Below, piece after piece: positions 1 through 13,800 of a stretch of DNA of 64,000 nt. Under the pieces are notes generated by a model, which was not told the DNA's origin, made no database searches, and saw only the letters and a list, made by a program, of their open reading frames with translations. The position numbers were made by a program, and so were the translations under genes. Each line of letters opens with the position of its first letter. The stretch's first letter is position 1. Source of the DNA: Tetrahymena elliotti 4EA (Eukaryota; Ciliophora; Oligohymenophorea; Hymenostomatida; Tetrahymenidae). The stretch lies in the NCBI GenBank assembly GCA_000231825.2, contig JH720357.1, forward strand, positions 233,171-297,170, given 5' to 3'.

Positions 1-451
1 TTAATGAATTAAAATATTATTTTTGGTACAATTTTAAATTTTAGTTGAGAATTTTCTTTATAAAAATAAACAAACAATTTCATTCTGGAATGTTAATGAC
101 TCATTTTTTGAGGACAATTTTGGTAAAATTCTAACATAATTTTTTATATCTAGGTTAATTAATGAAAATAATACTTAATATTTATTTTCAAAGTCATTGA
201 AAAAATGTTATTTGAAGAATTTAGAATATTGAAATTTTCATTATTTTAATGAATGAATAAATAAATTAAAATAAATGAATCAAATCATTCACTCTAAAAA
301 AATTTGAGAATTTAAAATCATCCAAAATTTTAACAAAGTTATTTAATTAATTTACAATAATTAAATAAAATACTACAACCAAAGTATGTATGTATGACTG
401 ACTGACTGTAGATAAGGTGTTTGTTAAAGTTATTTCACAATTCAACCATTC
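1..451. other. AT-rich intergenic stretch, no gene seen
   Basis: Simple AT-rich sequence with short runs such as the tgact and tgaatgaa repeats near 250-410. It lies downstream of the minus-strand gene that stops at 452. I see no reading frame with ciliate coding character and no RNA gene. Confidence 0.5.
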
Positions 452-3400
452 TCAAAAAATAAGTTTGATTTTTCTTCTGATTGGTTTCTTTTTGTATTTC
501 TTAACTGTTTTATTTTCAGTTTAAGCTTGCTATTCTTCTGGTTTAATTTATGTTTCTTCTTATTCTTCCTCCTATTTCTCTGTTATTTCTTGTTATCTAT
601 TTGTTTCTTCTAATTATTTCTCTTATTCCTATTTTTTTTTCAATTCTTCTGCAAAAATTCTTACAGGAGGTAAATAGAATTCTTATTCTTCTTAGTCTTC
701 ATTGTCTGATATTACATCCTCGAAATCTTCTTCTTTTTTACTTAAGATATCATCCAACTCGTGATCTTAAACAATAAATATTTCTTCAATTTCAGCCCAG
801 AAATTATCTCCAGGCATATCTAATAAAATACCTAGCCTGTATTTCTAATCTTATTAGATATTTTCAGGATTGGCTTTATTAACATGTTAATAGTTTGGAT
901 AGTCGGCAAACAGTAAAGTTTTTGATTTTTAGCTGAATCTTACTTCAATACAATCTATCTCCTTTTTAGCATCATACAAGTTGAGTCCTTTCATTATTTA
1001 ATTTAAGCCTATTCTGTTTGATCTAAAACATAATTTTTCTTTATATATAAATTAGCTATCAACATTTTATTCTTGTATCATTCCAACAGCTATACCATTA
1101 TGTAGTGGAAGGTCAAGATTTTTGCTGAATTTAATTCTGAAGACATAATTCAAGTCAGGTCTTAAGTTGCATTTGGTAACAATCTAGGCCATATTTGAAG
1201 TAGCTTAAGAGATGATATTGTTATTAGTATCAGTTTTTCCAATTTTTATACCAAAATTTTCAAATTTTTGAGTTGCTTAAAATTCAAATTCTACTTTATT
1301 TATAAACAAATTTTCTAAGTCAAATATAGGATAATCAACGAGTAGTTTGTCAAGAGCATCTTTATTCAAGCAAGTCTTAATCTACTCTCTAAACTTCAAA
1401 GATTAAATCTATTAGTAGATGATAGGTGTTTTGGTTTTTGTGTATTTCTCTCCAAAAGTCTAAGTCAAATCATTAATCTTTTAAGCTAATTTTATAAGAT
1501 TCTCTTTCTAATATTCTTTCAAGCCATTAAAATCATGAATAGGTTTCTTTTAACCTATGAATATAGGCTATTAAAGAAGCAAGTTAGCTAAGATGTTAGG
1601 ATAATTATTCATGCACTAACTGAAATTATTTATAAATTATTAGCTAATGTTATTTGTTTCATTTTGTAAAATCAAGTTAAAATCTATTGCCTTTGTTTAA
1701 ATAAACTCATTACTAAGCTTTCTTGCTTCTAGAGATTCTATTAACTAATTAACTTATTTTACTTCTTCATCACTAAGCTTAGAGCCAAATATTTTAGAAT
1801 CTTTCAAAATCTGCTCACACATCAATTCACTAAAATCTAATGATTCAATAAAGGGACTTATTCTCTAAAGTTCATTCTTAATATAATCTGTAAATAAAGG
1901 ATCGCAATTATTAAACTTATTCTAAATCAATTTCATTAAGAAATTTTAATTTTTATTCTTATTCTTATCCTATTTGTTTAAAAATATTAACATTAATTTT
2001 CATCAAAAATTAAAAAAATAAATAAAATTACAATAAATCCTCCAAATAGGCTATCAGATTTAATCTATTTACTCTGATCAGAATCAGCTTTTTTCTATTA
2101 AATTATAAAATTGAAATTTAGTAAAAATTAATTAAATGAATTTTTCTTTCTAAATCAATTCTTGTTTTTGATTAGATTTTAAAAGAAAAATAATCAATAA
2201 ATTACATTAATGAAACTTTCTGATAATTACTGAACTGTCTTAAGCTAAATGTCATCTAATTTGTTGTAATTGACTTTAAGTAGGTCTTTGTTATAATCTG
2301 AAGAGCGGATGCCGTGATTGTCTATAAAACCTTGAAGCTTAGCCATTAAATCCTATAATTTACTAATTAATTAAGGAGAGCAGTTATTAGTTTTATTACT
2401 CATCAATCTCATCATGAGCTAACTTGTAGTGAGTTCATTTACATCTTTATCAAATAGCTCGTTGTTGTAGAAATCCTTATTTTACTAGTAGTAATTTGTT
2501 TAACTTAGATACTCATAATCACTAATTTAGAACATGTTAATGTTTTTTATTTCTTCATGAATGACTTATTCTATCTTTTTGGCTTAGTCAAAGTTGATTG
2601 ACTTATCTTGTGTTTCAAAATTTTAAATCATTCTTTCAATTTCTTACTTTGCACTATTTTTATTATCATTGATGCTTTTCATTATTTTTTTCATCTATGC
2701 TTCTGCTTAGTTAATGTCATAATCGTTTGTGAACATTTACTTCAAATCTTTTCTGCAAATGACTTTATCATAGGTTTCTTAAATTTATTGGCGATAAGCT
2801 ATCAAACCATCAAATTTTGAAAGCATTTCATTCTACTTTTGGTCAATATTTTAGTTTATTTTATTTTTGAAATTGGTAAAGAAGTCGTTTATTTTATCCT
2901 TAATTCTGTTCTGATAATTTTTCTCTTCTAAAGCACTATTGATATTATCAAAAAATTTTGAATCTTTTTCAAATTCTGGTAAATTCCTAACAATATTTTG
3001 ATTGCCAACAATCATATCCAAACTTAAGGAATTGACTGGGCCAACACCTGAAACACAATAATTGCAATTGAGTAATTTAGTGGCATCTGCATCTGTGCGA
3101 ATTAAGATTATTTCCTAATCTGGATGCTCTAAGCAGTATTTCTTGAAACGTAGTGTCTTTTTTTCCTCTCTATTTTCACTCTATCTTAAAATTATTTCAT
3201 CTTTTTGTTCTTCTATCTTTTCTTATTCTTCGTTTTAAGGTTCTCTCACTTATTATTTAGGCTCATTTATTGTCTCATTGCTGATATTTTATCTCTTATT
3301 TTAATCTTTTAAATTACTTTCAGATTAATTTTATTGATTATTCTAAATTGAAGGGGACGGACTCTAAAAAGAATTTGAAAATAATCTGCTACCACTATTA

Positions 3401-3795
3401 ATATTTGAAAACAAATTTTGGTCTATTGAACTTGAACTAACTTTTTTTTTTGGATTATCATCTTATTTATTAAAACGATTTAAATTAGTTTAAGTTTTTT
3501 ATTAATTATCTTAATTTGAAGAGGAGTGATTTTTTTTATTTAAAAATAATCCTAAACTATTTTTAGCTGTTTAGGATTAGTCAAAAAGTGAATTTTTATG
3601 AGGTTCCTAATTCTATTACTCAGATTGATTTGTTCTCTCTTTGATGATATTTTAAACGTTATTCTAATCTTTAAAATAATTTTAATTTAATTGATTGGTT
3701 ATTTTATTTTAAGAAGATAAATTAAAAAGAGGTTAAACTAATCCTTTACCACTACTTGCTTATCCCTCACTAAGTGTATCTTAATTATCTGACAT
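452..3795 (-). CDS. TRIM-like protein: zinc-binding motif, coiled coil, SPRY-like C-terminus
   Basis: Three exons on the minus strand: 2206-3795, 2032-2094 and 452-1969, joined by introns of 111 and 62 nt. All junctions are phase 0, giving 1056 residues; the ATG is at 3793-3795 and TGA at 452-454. The first roughly 230 residues are N/Q/S-rich and disordered. A compact Cys-x2-His ... CNYC motif follows, like half of a B-box zinc site. Then come some 300 charged, helical residues typical of coiled coils. The C-terminal region contains YVFRIKFSKN, GIAVGM, IDCIEVRFS and YRLGILLDMPGDNFW, a beta-rich pattern resembling SPRY/B30.2 domains. The protein ends in an acidic and then lysine-rich tail. In TRIM proteins this domain order supports ubiquitin-ligase scaffolds, but no RING is visible here, so ligase activity is not claimed. 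The exon model is firm; the domain names are inference. Confidence 0.75.
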
Positions 3796-6700
3796 TTTTT
3801 TATTCTTAGAAATATATATTTTGATGTTAATTTATTTTTCTGAATTAATTTATTTATCTCCAAAATTTTTTGTTGAGTTTATAAAATATCCTCTTGACTC
3901 TTCAATTAAAAATATTTCTTTTTAGTCTATCTATTTTCCCTTTAATTTTTTTCTAATAATTTGATAATTTGTTACAATGAATAGATCAGATCAACTAATT
4001 TAAAAATATTCCCATAATTCAAAAAAAAAATTTATGTTTTTGGACAAAAATTAGCTCTATGATCGATCGATCATTCTTCAAATATAAAATAGGAAATATT
4101 TTCTAGTAAAAATAGCTGCTGATTTTGTTAAGATTATTAAAATCTGGATTTTATCAGCATCAAAAAATACAAAAAAGGAATATCAATTTATGAAGGTGAT
4201 TTTTATTCTTCAAAAAATCAACACAAAATCACTGAAATGATTTAAAAAAACTAGGTTTTTTTAAAAAATTCAATAAAAAGCATGAAAATGCTTAGCAGAT
4301 TCTAAATTTATAGTAAAACATTAAAATTTCCTTAGTGGTTTCCATCATCCATGATGATATCTTTAGAAAAAGTAAAAGAATTCTAGATTTGATAATAAGA
4401 GATTAAAGCATTCATAATTATTATAACAATCATCAAAATAATTTAAGAGGAAAATCAATTAATTAATTGGTGTTCTTTTCTGAATTATTGATTATTTGAA
4501 GTGGGGTGGGGGGGGGGAAATTAATTGGAAATTAGTGGTAAAAACCAATCAAATTTTTCATTATCAATTAATTACCCACCTTTTTATTAGTTCTTATACT
4601 TCTATTAGGAAAATTAAGTTTCTATAGGCAGATATTTGCTGCTTACTTTTACAAAAAATATTTTTAAAAAGTGTAATTTTTTTTAGTTTCAATCAATATC
4701 AATCATCCCAACCATAGATTATTTATAAAATCAAAGGTATTTTTCTTTATTTAAAAATGTGTAAAAATTATGATTTCAAATCTCCATATGTTTATATAAA
4801 TTGCTTACTTAAACTATGAAAGAAAAGGAAATAAGCTTTAATCATAGATCTTTGTTATCACTATATATTTTCGAATCTTTAATAATATCAAACTCTTTAG
4901 TCATTAAAACTGATAATTGAAAGTGTGTTTTCTATCTATTTTTGAATATTTTTATTTTATTGAGAAGACTTATGAAATAATATAATAAACTATAATATTG
5001 CTATTTAAAATGCTGGTATGCTTTTGATTTAATTTAAATTAATATCAAAATAGGTAAATAAGTTTGAACATTTTAACAAAATATACCTTTTTAATCAAAA
5101 GTTAAAATACTAACTATTTTTTTAATTTCTTTTGCATATTTGTCTCTTGTCATTTAATGCTATATTAAAAAAGTAGAAGGAGCATAATGACTTTTAATTC
5201 ATCTGCAAAAAGTTTATTGTAATCTAGTTAACAAATACATAATATTTTTAAGGAAGAAAAAATAAATAAATTATTTGAAATTTGTAGGGATTAAATTTTC
5301 AAATGTTGATGTGGTTTTTTAATAAATAAATAAAAATAGCTTAAACAAAAAGAAATATAGCACAAAACATAATAATTATGAGCAATATTTGACTACTTAA
5401 ACTTCAAATCTATTAACAGTAGAATTCATGAGGGGATTTAACAATATTTAATAATTGATTGATTGGCTGTATTTTGCTAAAGATAAAATATAAACAAAAA
5501 TACAGTTATAATGTTTATGATTAATGTGGCTCTAAACAAAATACTTGCTGAATTTCAATAGATTTTTAAATCTTCAGCAAAAAAAAGAAGAAGAGTCAAA
5601 TATAATCATAGTAAAATTTATTACATCTTAAAATGGTATTATCAAAATAAAAAGTGTGTTTTGTTCTATTTTACTAAAATACTATTTATTCAATAATCTA
5701 ATTAGCTATTATCATAATAGTTTGGTTATTCTATTTTGTTTTTTTTTTATCAATAAATAATATTTAGAAAGATATCTTTTGAAATTAACACAGTATTCAA
5801 TCTTCTATTAAAAATTATTCACAGTCTTTTTTATTTTCTTAATTCACTCATAAAATGATTTTATATTCCTCTACCTCTCTCTTTATTACATTCTAAATTT
5901 CTCTTGATCAATCTAAAATTTTATTTTTGAAAAATTCTTAGTTAGCTCGCTTTTTTAAATGTTTTGATTTTTACTCAAAATATCTATTTTTTCAGAAAGA
6001 AAATTACTCTCAAATTATTGACTACTTATTTATTCTTGATTTAAATTTTTATGGTATTTCAATTCTAACTATCTTGCAGTTAAAATGTTCAATCAAATTA
6101 TAAAATAATTTCTTGATTGCCAAAATTTCTTTTTGCAAAAATAGTCTTCCAAATCTGAAATTTATTATTTTCATTTTGATTTTTAACTTATTTTCTTTAT
6201 CACATATTCTGCTTTCTTTATTGGTTTTAAATTTAAAAATAAGAAAATTAATTATATCAATTCAATATTTAATATCTTAAATTTAAAAGTAAAAGTGAAA
6301 ATATATTAAATATATTAATTTGTTGTCGTTACTTAAGTGTAGTAAAACCTTCGTTTTTATTATTTAAAAAATTCAAAACTTTTAATCTTTTTTTTGACTT
6401 GAAAAAGAAAGATCGAACAAATTTTAATAAGACTTTAATTAACATTTTAAAATAAATTTTGAAAATGGAATTGGTTTATTGGTATAAATACTTTTTTTTG
6501 TTTTTTGTTTACATAAGTATTGATTTTGAAATATCAATACTACTATTATTATAATAATTATAATTATGATTAAGTATATTATTGTTAATTTTGTGATCTC
6601 AATATAATTAGTATATGATGATGATAATAATTATTTAGTCAGAAATTATATCGTTTTTTAAAAATTAGAGAAACAAACTATTCTACCTAAAAGCAAAAAA

Positions 6701-6828
6701 TTAAACAAAGATTATCAAAATATATTAAGTAAGATACTAATTTACTTTTAACCAGTTAAGTGAATATAAATAGATCATTTTAAACATTTAGTTGACATAT
6801 AAGAAAGGGAAATAATTAAGATAAAATT
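3796..6828. other. Intergenic region between divergent genes
   Basis: Three kilobases of AT-rich DNA separating the minus-strand TRIM-like gene from the plus-strand polycystin gene, so both promoters should lie here. I see no coding exon on either strand. A guanine-rich run (gtggggtggggggggggaa, 4501-4519) stands out against the background, and short self-complementary stretches occur, for example around 4340-4365. Confidence 0.45.
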
Positions 6829-9800
6829 ATGATCTAATAGACTGTCGATGATGATCTCCATCATTTGAGACAATTAAAATTGATAAATCATAGATCTTAA
6901 AGTACTGTGATTGGAAATACAGTGATTTTAAATAATAAATTGAATGATGAGTCTAAGAATAATAGTTACATCGTTCCTGATAAAGACGATTAGTCAAAGG
7001 CAAACAAAATATAAGAAGATTAGCCTAAAGTGAATTTGGTTCTCAAAAAAGATAGGCAGCAATTCTCAAAGAAGGAAATATTTACTTTGTGCTTATTTAC
7101 TGCAATTATGATTTACATTATGACTGCATAATTAAATATCGATAAGTAATAAATAATTCATTTTACATGCATGAAAATACCCCAATTTTATCTAATTTTA
7201 TGAACGAAACAAACAAAAAACATTTTAAAATATGAAAAAAGTATAATTATCTTCTTTCATTTCAAGTTTTTTGTAGAATTTCGTTTGATTTGAATAGATT
7301 TAAAAATTTTAAAAACACACACACACACACACTCACTAATTCAAATTAATAAGTTAAATAATTAAATAACAAATAGTTCATATAACCTTAACAAATACTT
7401 AAACTATAATTTTGCTAAAAACTTTACTACTGGAGACACTTTGTTAAAGTCAGATATAGATACCTATTTGGCAAACTAAATACTCAAATCATTTTATTCA
7501 ACAGAAGGCTATAGTGAGTACCTTTTGTAAAGTGAAATGAGGCATATTTCATATCTAAGATTAAGATAACAAAGAGTCAAAATTAAGAATGAGACTCTTG
7601 GAAATAATAATACTTTCAACATATGGGACTAACCTATCACTTCTGATCAATCTACCTTCGGTCCTACTCTAAATTTTTAGTAAGTTTTTATAAAAAGATG
7701 ATTTATACAATTGCATTTAAAATTTCTTTAAAAGCTACATATAAAAGTTATCATTAACTCTCACTTTAAATAAGAAATAATTCACTAAATAAATAAATAG
7801 CAATCAAGTAAAAAATTATTTAGAAATGGATATATTACATTCATAGGTAAATCAAATATAGAAAATAATAAATAGAAAATAGATAGAATAAATAAAGAAA
7901 TATTGAATAATAAAAGACAATATTATTTAGTTTATTAATTTAAAACCTCAATACTTTAATGAAAATATTCTTTGAGTTGAATTAAGAAGAAGGATAATAT
8001 TATTTAAAAGAAGAAATAGATTTGATAATCTAATAAATTAAATAAAATATCAATTAAAAGTTAAATAAATAGCAATCATTGTTAATAAATAAATGAAACT
8101 AGAAAAAATAAATAGATCATAAAGAAATTTTGAATAATAAAATAAAGTTTGATCTTATTAACTCATTTAAAAACTAAATACTTTAATGAAAATATTCTTG
8201 GAGTTAAATTATGAAGAAAAAAATATTATGAAGAGAAATAGATTTGCTCATAAGAAAATTGAAAAATTAAATAAATTATCTATTAAAAACAAATAAATAT
8301 CATAGGAATTAAAATAGCAAACATGAATAGGTAGATAAGTTTTAATAAATAAATAAATAAATAAAAGATAGAAAAAATATAAATAGAAGATAGATAGATA
8401 TAAATAATTTAATTTAGAATAATAAAGTAAAAGATTAACTTAGGTAATTTGCTCATAAGAAAATTGAAATATTAAATCAATGAATTAATTTAGAATAATT
8501 TTTTTTATCTTTTTTTTGAAGAAGAGTTAAATGCAAAAAAATGAATGAAAAATGAAGAGTTGATTAAATTTTATTTTATTTGAATGATAAAAATAGGTAT
8601 GATAGCTATAATGCGGGTTTTGTTTAATTTTTTAATCCTTTAAACTAAACTCTATCGTAAGCTTAGGATACTCTCACAAATTTAAGTAACGATTAGTTTT
8701 TCGATTAGTAGACTAGCTATATTTCAGTGGATTGTGTATTTTATAATGCTAATTATGATATGGTAGCAGTTTTTTAAATAGAATTTACTTTGACTTCTGC
8801 TGGGTCCGTTAATTTAAATGTGCTTACTGAATCGTATAGAATTGATCCATATAGCTCTACTTCTGATTAAGTCCGATTTGCTTTTGAAATTATTTTTTTA
8901 ATACTTTTCATATTCTACTTCATAGATGAGTTTATTAAGATCTACAGACAAATAAGCAAAGTATAAACAGAATATAATGATAAAGAAAAAGCTAAAGAAG
9001 AAAACAAGAACAATGCTTATGATCCCATGAAATAAGTAATAAATACAATCTTTATTTATTTAGTCTATAAATTTATTTTACTAAATATTTAATCAAAAAG
9101 ATTTCAAAAGTAATAAATATTCTTAAAGGACTTGGAAATCATGTTTAAGACGTATGGAGCTTTTTAGATGTAGCCCTTCTTACTTTTATAGGTATTGCTA
9201 TGAGTTATTGGCTGAGGTTTGCAAAAGACAATGACTTAATAACCATAATGAAAGAAATTCCTTCTGTCGATAATGTATTAGAAAGATGTAATAAAAAATA
9301 TTTTGTTTTTGGAGAAATCTATTCATTTATCAATTTAAAATTTTGAATTTTATTCCCTACTAACAATATTCATGTATTCTTTCATTTTTGTTAAATATAG
9401 AAAAGTACGATTTCTCTAAGGCTAACAGCATAGCTTTGGATTTAGCTGATTATTTGGTTGAATTTAGGATTTTTGCTTGCTTGGCTGTTCTAATAGCTGC
9501 ATTTAAAACTAGTAAATATTTAATCAGTCTGTCAGCAAGATTGAGTGATTATTTAGCTATTATGATGAGAATGTTAGATTTCATGCTCTTTTATATTATT
9601 TTGTTAATTAGTATTATATTTGCTTTTGCTTACATGGGAATTTTCATTTATGGTGCTAATATTTCACTTTACAGTACTCTATACAAAGCAATAGTCCAAA
9701 CTATCATTCTCATGGTTAGTGGGTCTAGTGTCTCAAAAGAAATGATCTAATTTACTTTGATAGGAACGTTCTTCTATTTTATTGTCTTTTACTTCTTGAC

Positions 9801-10026
9801 TATCAGTATTCTTGTCAACATGTTTTGGGTATTCGTCAAAAATGAGTACCTAAATTTTGAAAAAGAAAAGTAAGAGCTAGAGCAGTAACTCTATATAAAA
9901 CAAGAATAGCACTAAGAGATAGAACCTCACATTTACTACTATTTCAAAACCTAAATTTACTAGCTTTGGATGAGAATCAGATACTCTACAAATAAGCAAA
10001 AATATGAAGAGTAACTATTTCATTGA
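6829..10026 (+). CDS. Polycystin/PKD2-family cation channel, copy 1
   Basis: Five exons: 6829-7145, 7377-7679, 8597-9035, 9101-9287 and 9401-10026. They splice with consistent phases to 623 residues; ATG 6829, TGA 10024-10026. The topology is that of PKD2-type TRP channels. There is a cytosolic N-terminus and a first membrane helix (TLCLFTAIMIYIMT, near residue 90). A large extracellular polycystin domain follows, with YLRLRQQRVKI and later SYNAGFVQFFNP and VDCVFYNANYDM. Then come five more membrane helices, including FAFEIIFLILFIFYFIDE and the last one, FFYFIVFYFLTISILVNMFW, with a pore-helix-like segment (TLYKAIVQTIILMVSG) before it. Family members conduct cations, often in cilia. The short C-terminal tail has no clear EF-hand. 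Intron 2 is unusually long (917 nt) and repeat-filled. A second polycystin gene follows 0.8 kb downstream on the same strand. Confidence 0.8.
7791..8500. repeat. Imperfect tandem repeat inside a polycystin intron
   Basis: Three diverged copies of a unit about 230-270 bp long begin near 7791, 8063 and 8291, each opening with aaataaata(g/t). The first two share aaataaatagcaatca and ctttaatgaaaatattct. The array fills most of the 917-nt second intron of the polycystin gene and explains its length compared with its neighbours of 65-231 nt. Confidence 0.6.
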
Positions 10027-10817
10027 TTTATTTATTAAATGTTCTTTCAATTATTTTACAATAAACTCATTCTTATTTTTACTACGAAATCCAAATAATA
10101 AAAAATATTATTTCTGCCTAATCAATTAAAAAGTTGTTAAAAAGATCCATCTAGGTTCATTCTTTTAATTAATGCCTAAGATGATTTATTTAGTAGATAA
10201 TATTATTTTAAGTCTTCAATAAATTCTATTTTTTTCTCCAAAAAATGTATGATTAAACACCAATTTTTATTTATCTTTTATGAAATAATTGGTGCTATTT
10301 ATTGATCATTATTTTAAAATAAAGTAATCAAATTAATTTTCAACCAAGAACAACAAAATGATTTTTATTTCAAAAAATAAAATCTGAAAAAAGATTTAAC
10401 TAATTCTTTGTTTGTTTACACTCATACCCATTTAATGCAGTATTTTAGTTAATTTTTGGCCATTTTATAAATTCTTAATAAACATTTTTAGAGGCTTTAT
10501 GAAAATTGTATAAAATCATTTTTAGCTGATTTATTTATTAATTGGAGATATCAAATTATTTTTTAGATTTATGCTTATGTTCAATAATATCGAATAATTT
10601 TGAAATTTTTAGAAATGTTATTTTGAATACGTTTTTAATTGAAAGATATTTGTAGGATTAAATTATCAACAATAAAAAAGTGTAGAGAGAATTTGAATAT
10701 TCTTAAGGTAATGTGAAATTTGATATTGATTTTGCAGATATATTGGAATAAGGCCAAGCCAAGTCTTTATCATTTTAAGTTGAGGAAGAGAGAGAAAAGC
10801 ATATTTAAAGTTTGAAA
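10027..10817. other. Short intergenic gap, possible upstream exon of next gene
   Basis: The gap between the tandem polycystin genes. From about 10650 to 10817 the frame of the downstream gene is already open and reads like protein (EFEYSQGNVKFDIDF, then EEEREKHIQSLK). No ATG occurs in that frame after the stop at 10527, so an upstream start exon may exist that I could not place. Confidence 0.4.
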
Positions 10818-13800
10818 ATGGAGACTATAAGGATTATTTGGTAGACTGTATTTTTACTGATTTTGCTTGTTATAAATATAGAAATAATGTTTCTTTTTGA
10901 TAACCCTACTAACTCTCATTATCAGTACTTGAATTAATATACAAATGTAATCAACACAAATACGACTGTTACTTATAATGATGGTACGGTTGACAAAGTT
11001 AACTATTTAGACATGGAGCAAAAAGATTAGGTTTTTAATTGGCTCTCTACATAACTGGATAACTAGTTTATTCCTATCAACATGACTAAAAATATCTCTA
11101 ATTTATTCCCTGATGGAAGGCCAGAAGAATTAGGGAGTTAGGATCTCTATGGTTATTATATGGATTTTTATAATTTGCTGATGTTTAACAAAATAAGATT
11201 AACACTTAAATATTCTAAATTATCATCCAGTGATTCATTTTCTAATGTAGAGCCTTAGATTATTTCTTTATTAAAAGGATATGCTGATGATACTGATATG
11301 GTCTTAGAAGGCGACATACCTATACCTGTTGGGGTTGAATTTTCCACTGATAAAAGTGACGGAATATAGTATACAAGGGGTTATACTTTTGGAGTTTAGC
11401 CATCTAGCTTTGAAGATTTGATGGGTAGATTGAAAAGAGAAGGAAATCTCAAAAGAGAGTTATCAAGCATCTGTATAGATTATGCACTATTTAACCCTCA
11501 AGGAAAGTACAAAGGTTTAACTTATAATTAATTAATCTATGAATTCGATTATGTAATTTATTCTTTTGATAATTTCAATAATTTTTAATGAAAACCATTT
11601 AAAAAACTAGAACGGATTATTGAAAAAGAATGACATTTCAAGTGAGTCAATCGTCATTCTAAATTTGAATTAAGCACAACCTGTCATTTTGCTGATTTTA
11701 ATTATCCTTTTAGCTTTTTATTTAGTTTATAATTTATACTAGTTGATCTAAAATCTAAGAGGTAAGTATAAATCTTACTAGAGATGGTATGAGTTATACA
11801 TATTGAATTATTTATCACCTGGGTAACTCTACTACAGAGAAAGATAAAAGCCCGAAATAATAAGAAAGATGCAATATATTTTTAATGTTCCCATAGTTTT
11901 GAGATTTTTATATACCTTATTAATCAGCTTGATAGTTATTGCATTCCTTTATATTATCTTTTAGTCTCTCTACTTAGCAAACCATGGTTAAGTCTTCAAT
12001 ATTTCCACACAACATTTCTTAAGTTTCCACTTAAATGATTAATATGGAACAAAATACACTTTTTTCTCATACATCAATATGCATGCAGATCTTATTAACG
12101 TCTTTGTTATTGTTAAGCATATTAGTGTTCTCAGTGTCTTCATTCTATGTATTTAAATTCTCTATAACCTCACCACAAATCAGGCCTTTTAAGATATTCT
12201 CAAAGCTATTAAATATGTTGTTAGTCAGCTCCCTTTCCTCATTTTACTTCTTTGGATGCTTATCACTACATTTTGCTTATTGACCTACTTTAAGTTAGGT
12301 AAAAAAATTCTCTTGCAAACTTCAAAATTTAACTTTAATAAACTTTTTTGAATTGATTAACTCTTTTAAATCTACACAACACAATACAAAACATTAAATA
12401 AAATCAAATCAAATCAAGACAATATAATACAATACAACACAAAACCTTTGAATAATTTTTAATACTTTCTCCAAAGGAATTTTTGTTGCATTTTAACATA
12501 CTTTAAGATAGGTAATACATATATTCTTTTTACATCAAAGTAAACTTCTTCAAAGTTTAGCAACAATAAACATCTCTTAGAATTGATTTAGTCGCTGTGC
12601 AATAAAAAACCAAATGTTTTGATATTTTTTATACTTTCTTAGAAATTTTGTGTTCCATATTAGCAATTTAAATGTAGAAAACATTATTTAAAACAAATAA
12701 ATATAGGTAGTTATTATGCAAAATTTTCAAACTTTGGTGATACTTACATTTCGCTTTGTCAGTGCTTTTATTCTTTGAAAGATCTATTGCACATTTTCTA
12801 GAAAGAGGGTAGTTGGTTTGAAGTGTTTATATTCTTAATACCCTATATCATAGTTGTGAGATTCCTTATGCTAAACCTCTTTTCTGCAGTTGTTTATAAG
12901 GGATATGAAACGATTTTTATTCAAAGAAAGAAAAGTATTTTGATTTTAGTATTATAAAATTTAACTTGGAAAATGTTAATTAAAAGGAGAGAAAGAAGAT
13001 ATGAATCAAATTGACCCTCTTGCCATAGGTTTAAAAGAGTTCTTCATCATGAGTTGGAAATTTTTCAAAGAGAAGAAAGAAGAAGAGTTTGCTAAAAATA
13101 ATGAATTTATCAATCAAATAGTCAAAAAGCCTTCAACATTTGAAATATTTGACTAAGTAATTCAATCAAAAGCTTTGATTAAAGATAAACAAAAATTAAT
13201 AAATAATTAAAAAGGTAAAAACAACAGTGAGATAGTATAAACCGTAGATGGATGCTTAAGTTTGGGCTGACCGATGTGCTTCAGATCTCAAAAAAGAAAA
13301 TGATATTAGAACTGCACTTAAATAGGTATGCGATGAACTTAGTTTAACATATATGAAAAGTATTAATCAGGGCAACTTCTCCTTCATCAATGAGCTAAAC
13401 AAAGTAAAATGAATTTATTAAATAATGTTTTAAAGAGTGAAAATAGTTTTTACTTTTTGAATATACTCTAAAGTCTATTTAATTAAGAGGAATTTAATGA
13501 AGACTATTTTTTAATTAAAAAAATTTTTAATTAAGACTATTTTTTTTTAAATTCTGAGGGGTGGGTATTCTTAATTAAGGAAATTTTAGAGTATATTGAA
13601 AAATCAAATTCAATAAGAAAAAATATGACAAAATTTTTAATTATTAAAACAACAATAGGATTAGAAGAGAAAACTTGCTGAATTTAAGCTAAGACTTAAG
13701 TATTACACATATTTTAAGTTAGGCTATTGCTAATTAAAATAAATTCAATCCCAATTTGAGTACTAGCTTGACTTCTTCAGGACAAAATTTTCTACAAATT

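Noticed and set aside
2608..2820. Plus-strand frame beginning MCFKILNHSFNF
   Set aside because: It is the mirror of the coiled-coil part of the minus-strand TRIM-like gene.
12035..12283. Plus-strand frame beginning MINMEQNTLFSH
   Set aside because: It overlaps the second exon of polycystin copy 2 in another frame; the polycystin frame gives membrane helices and matching splice phases.
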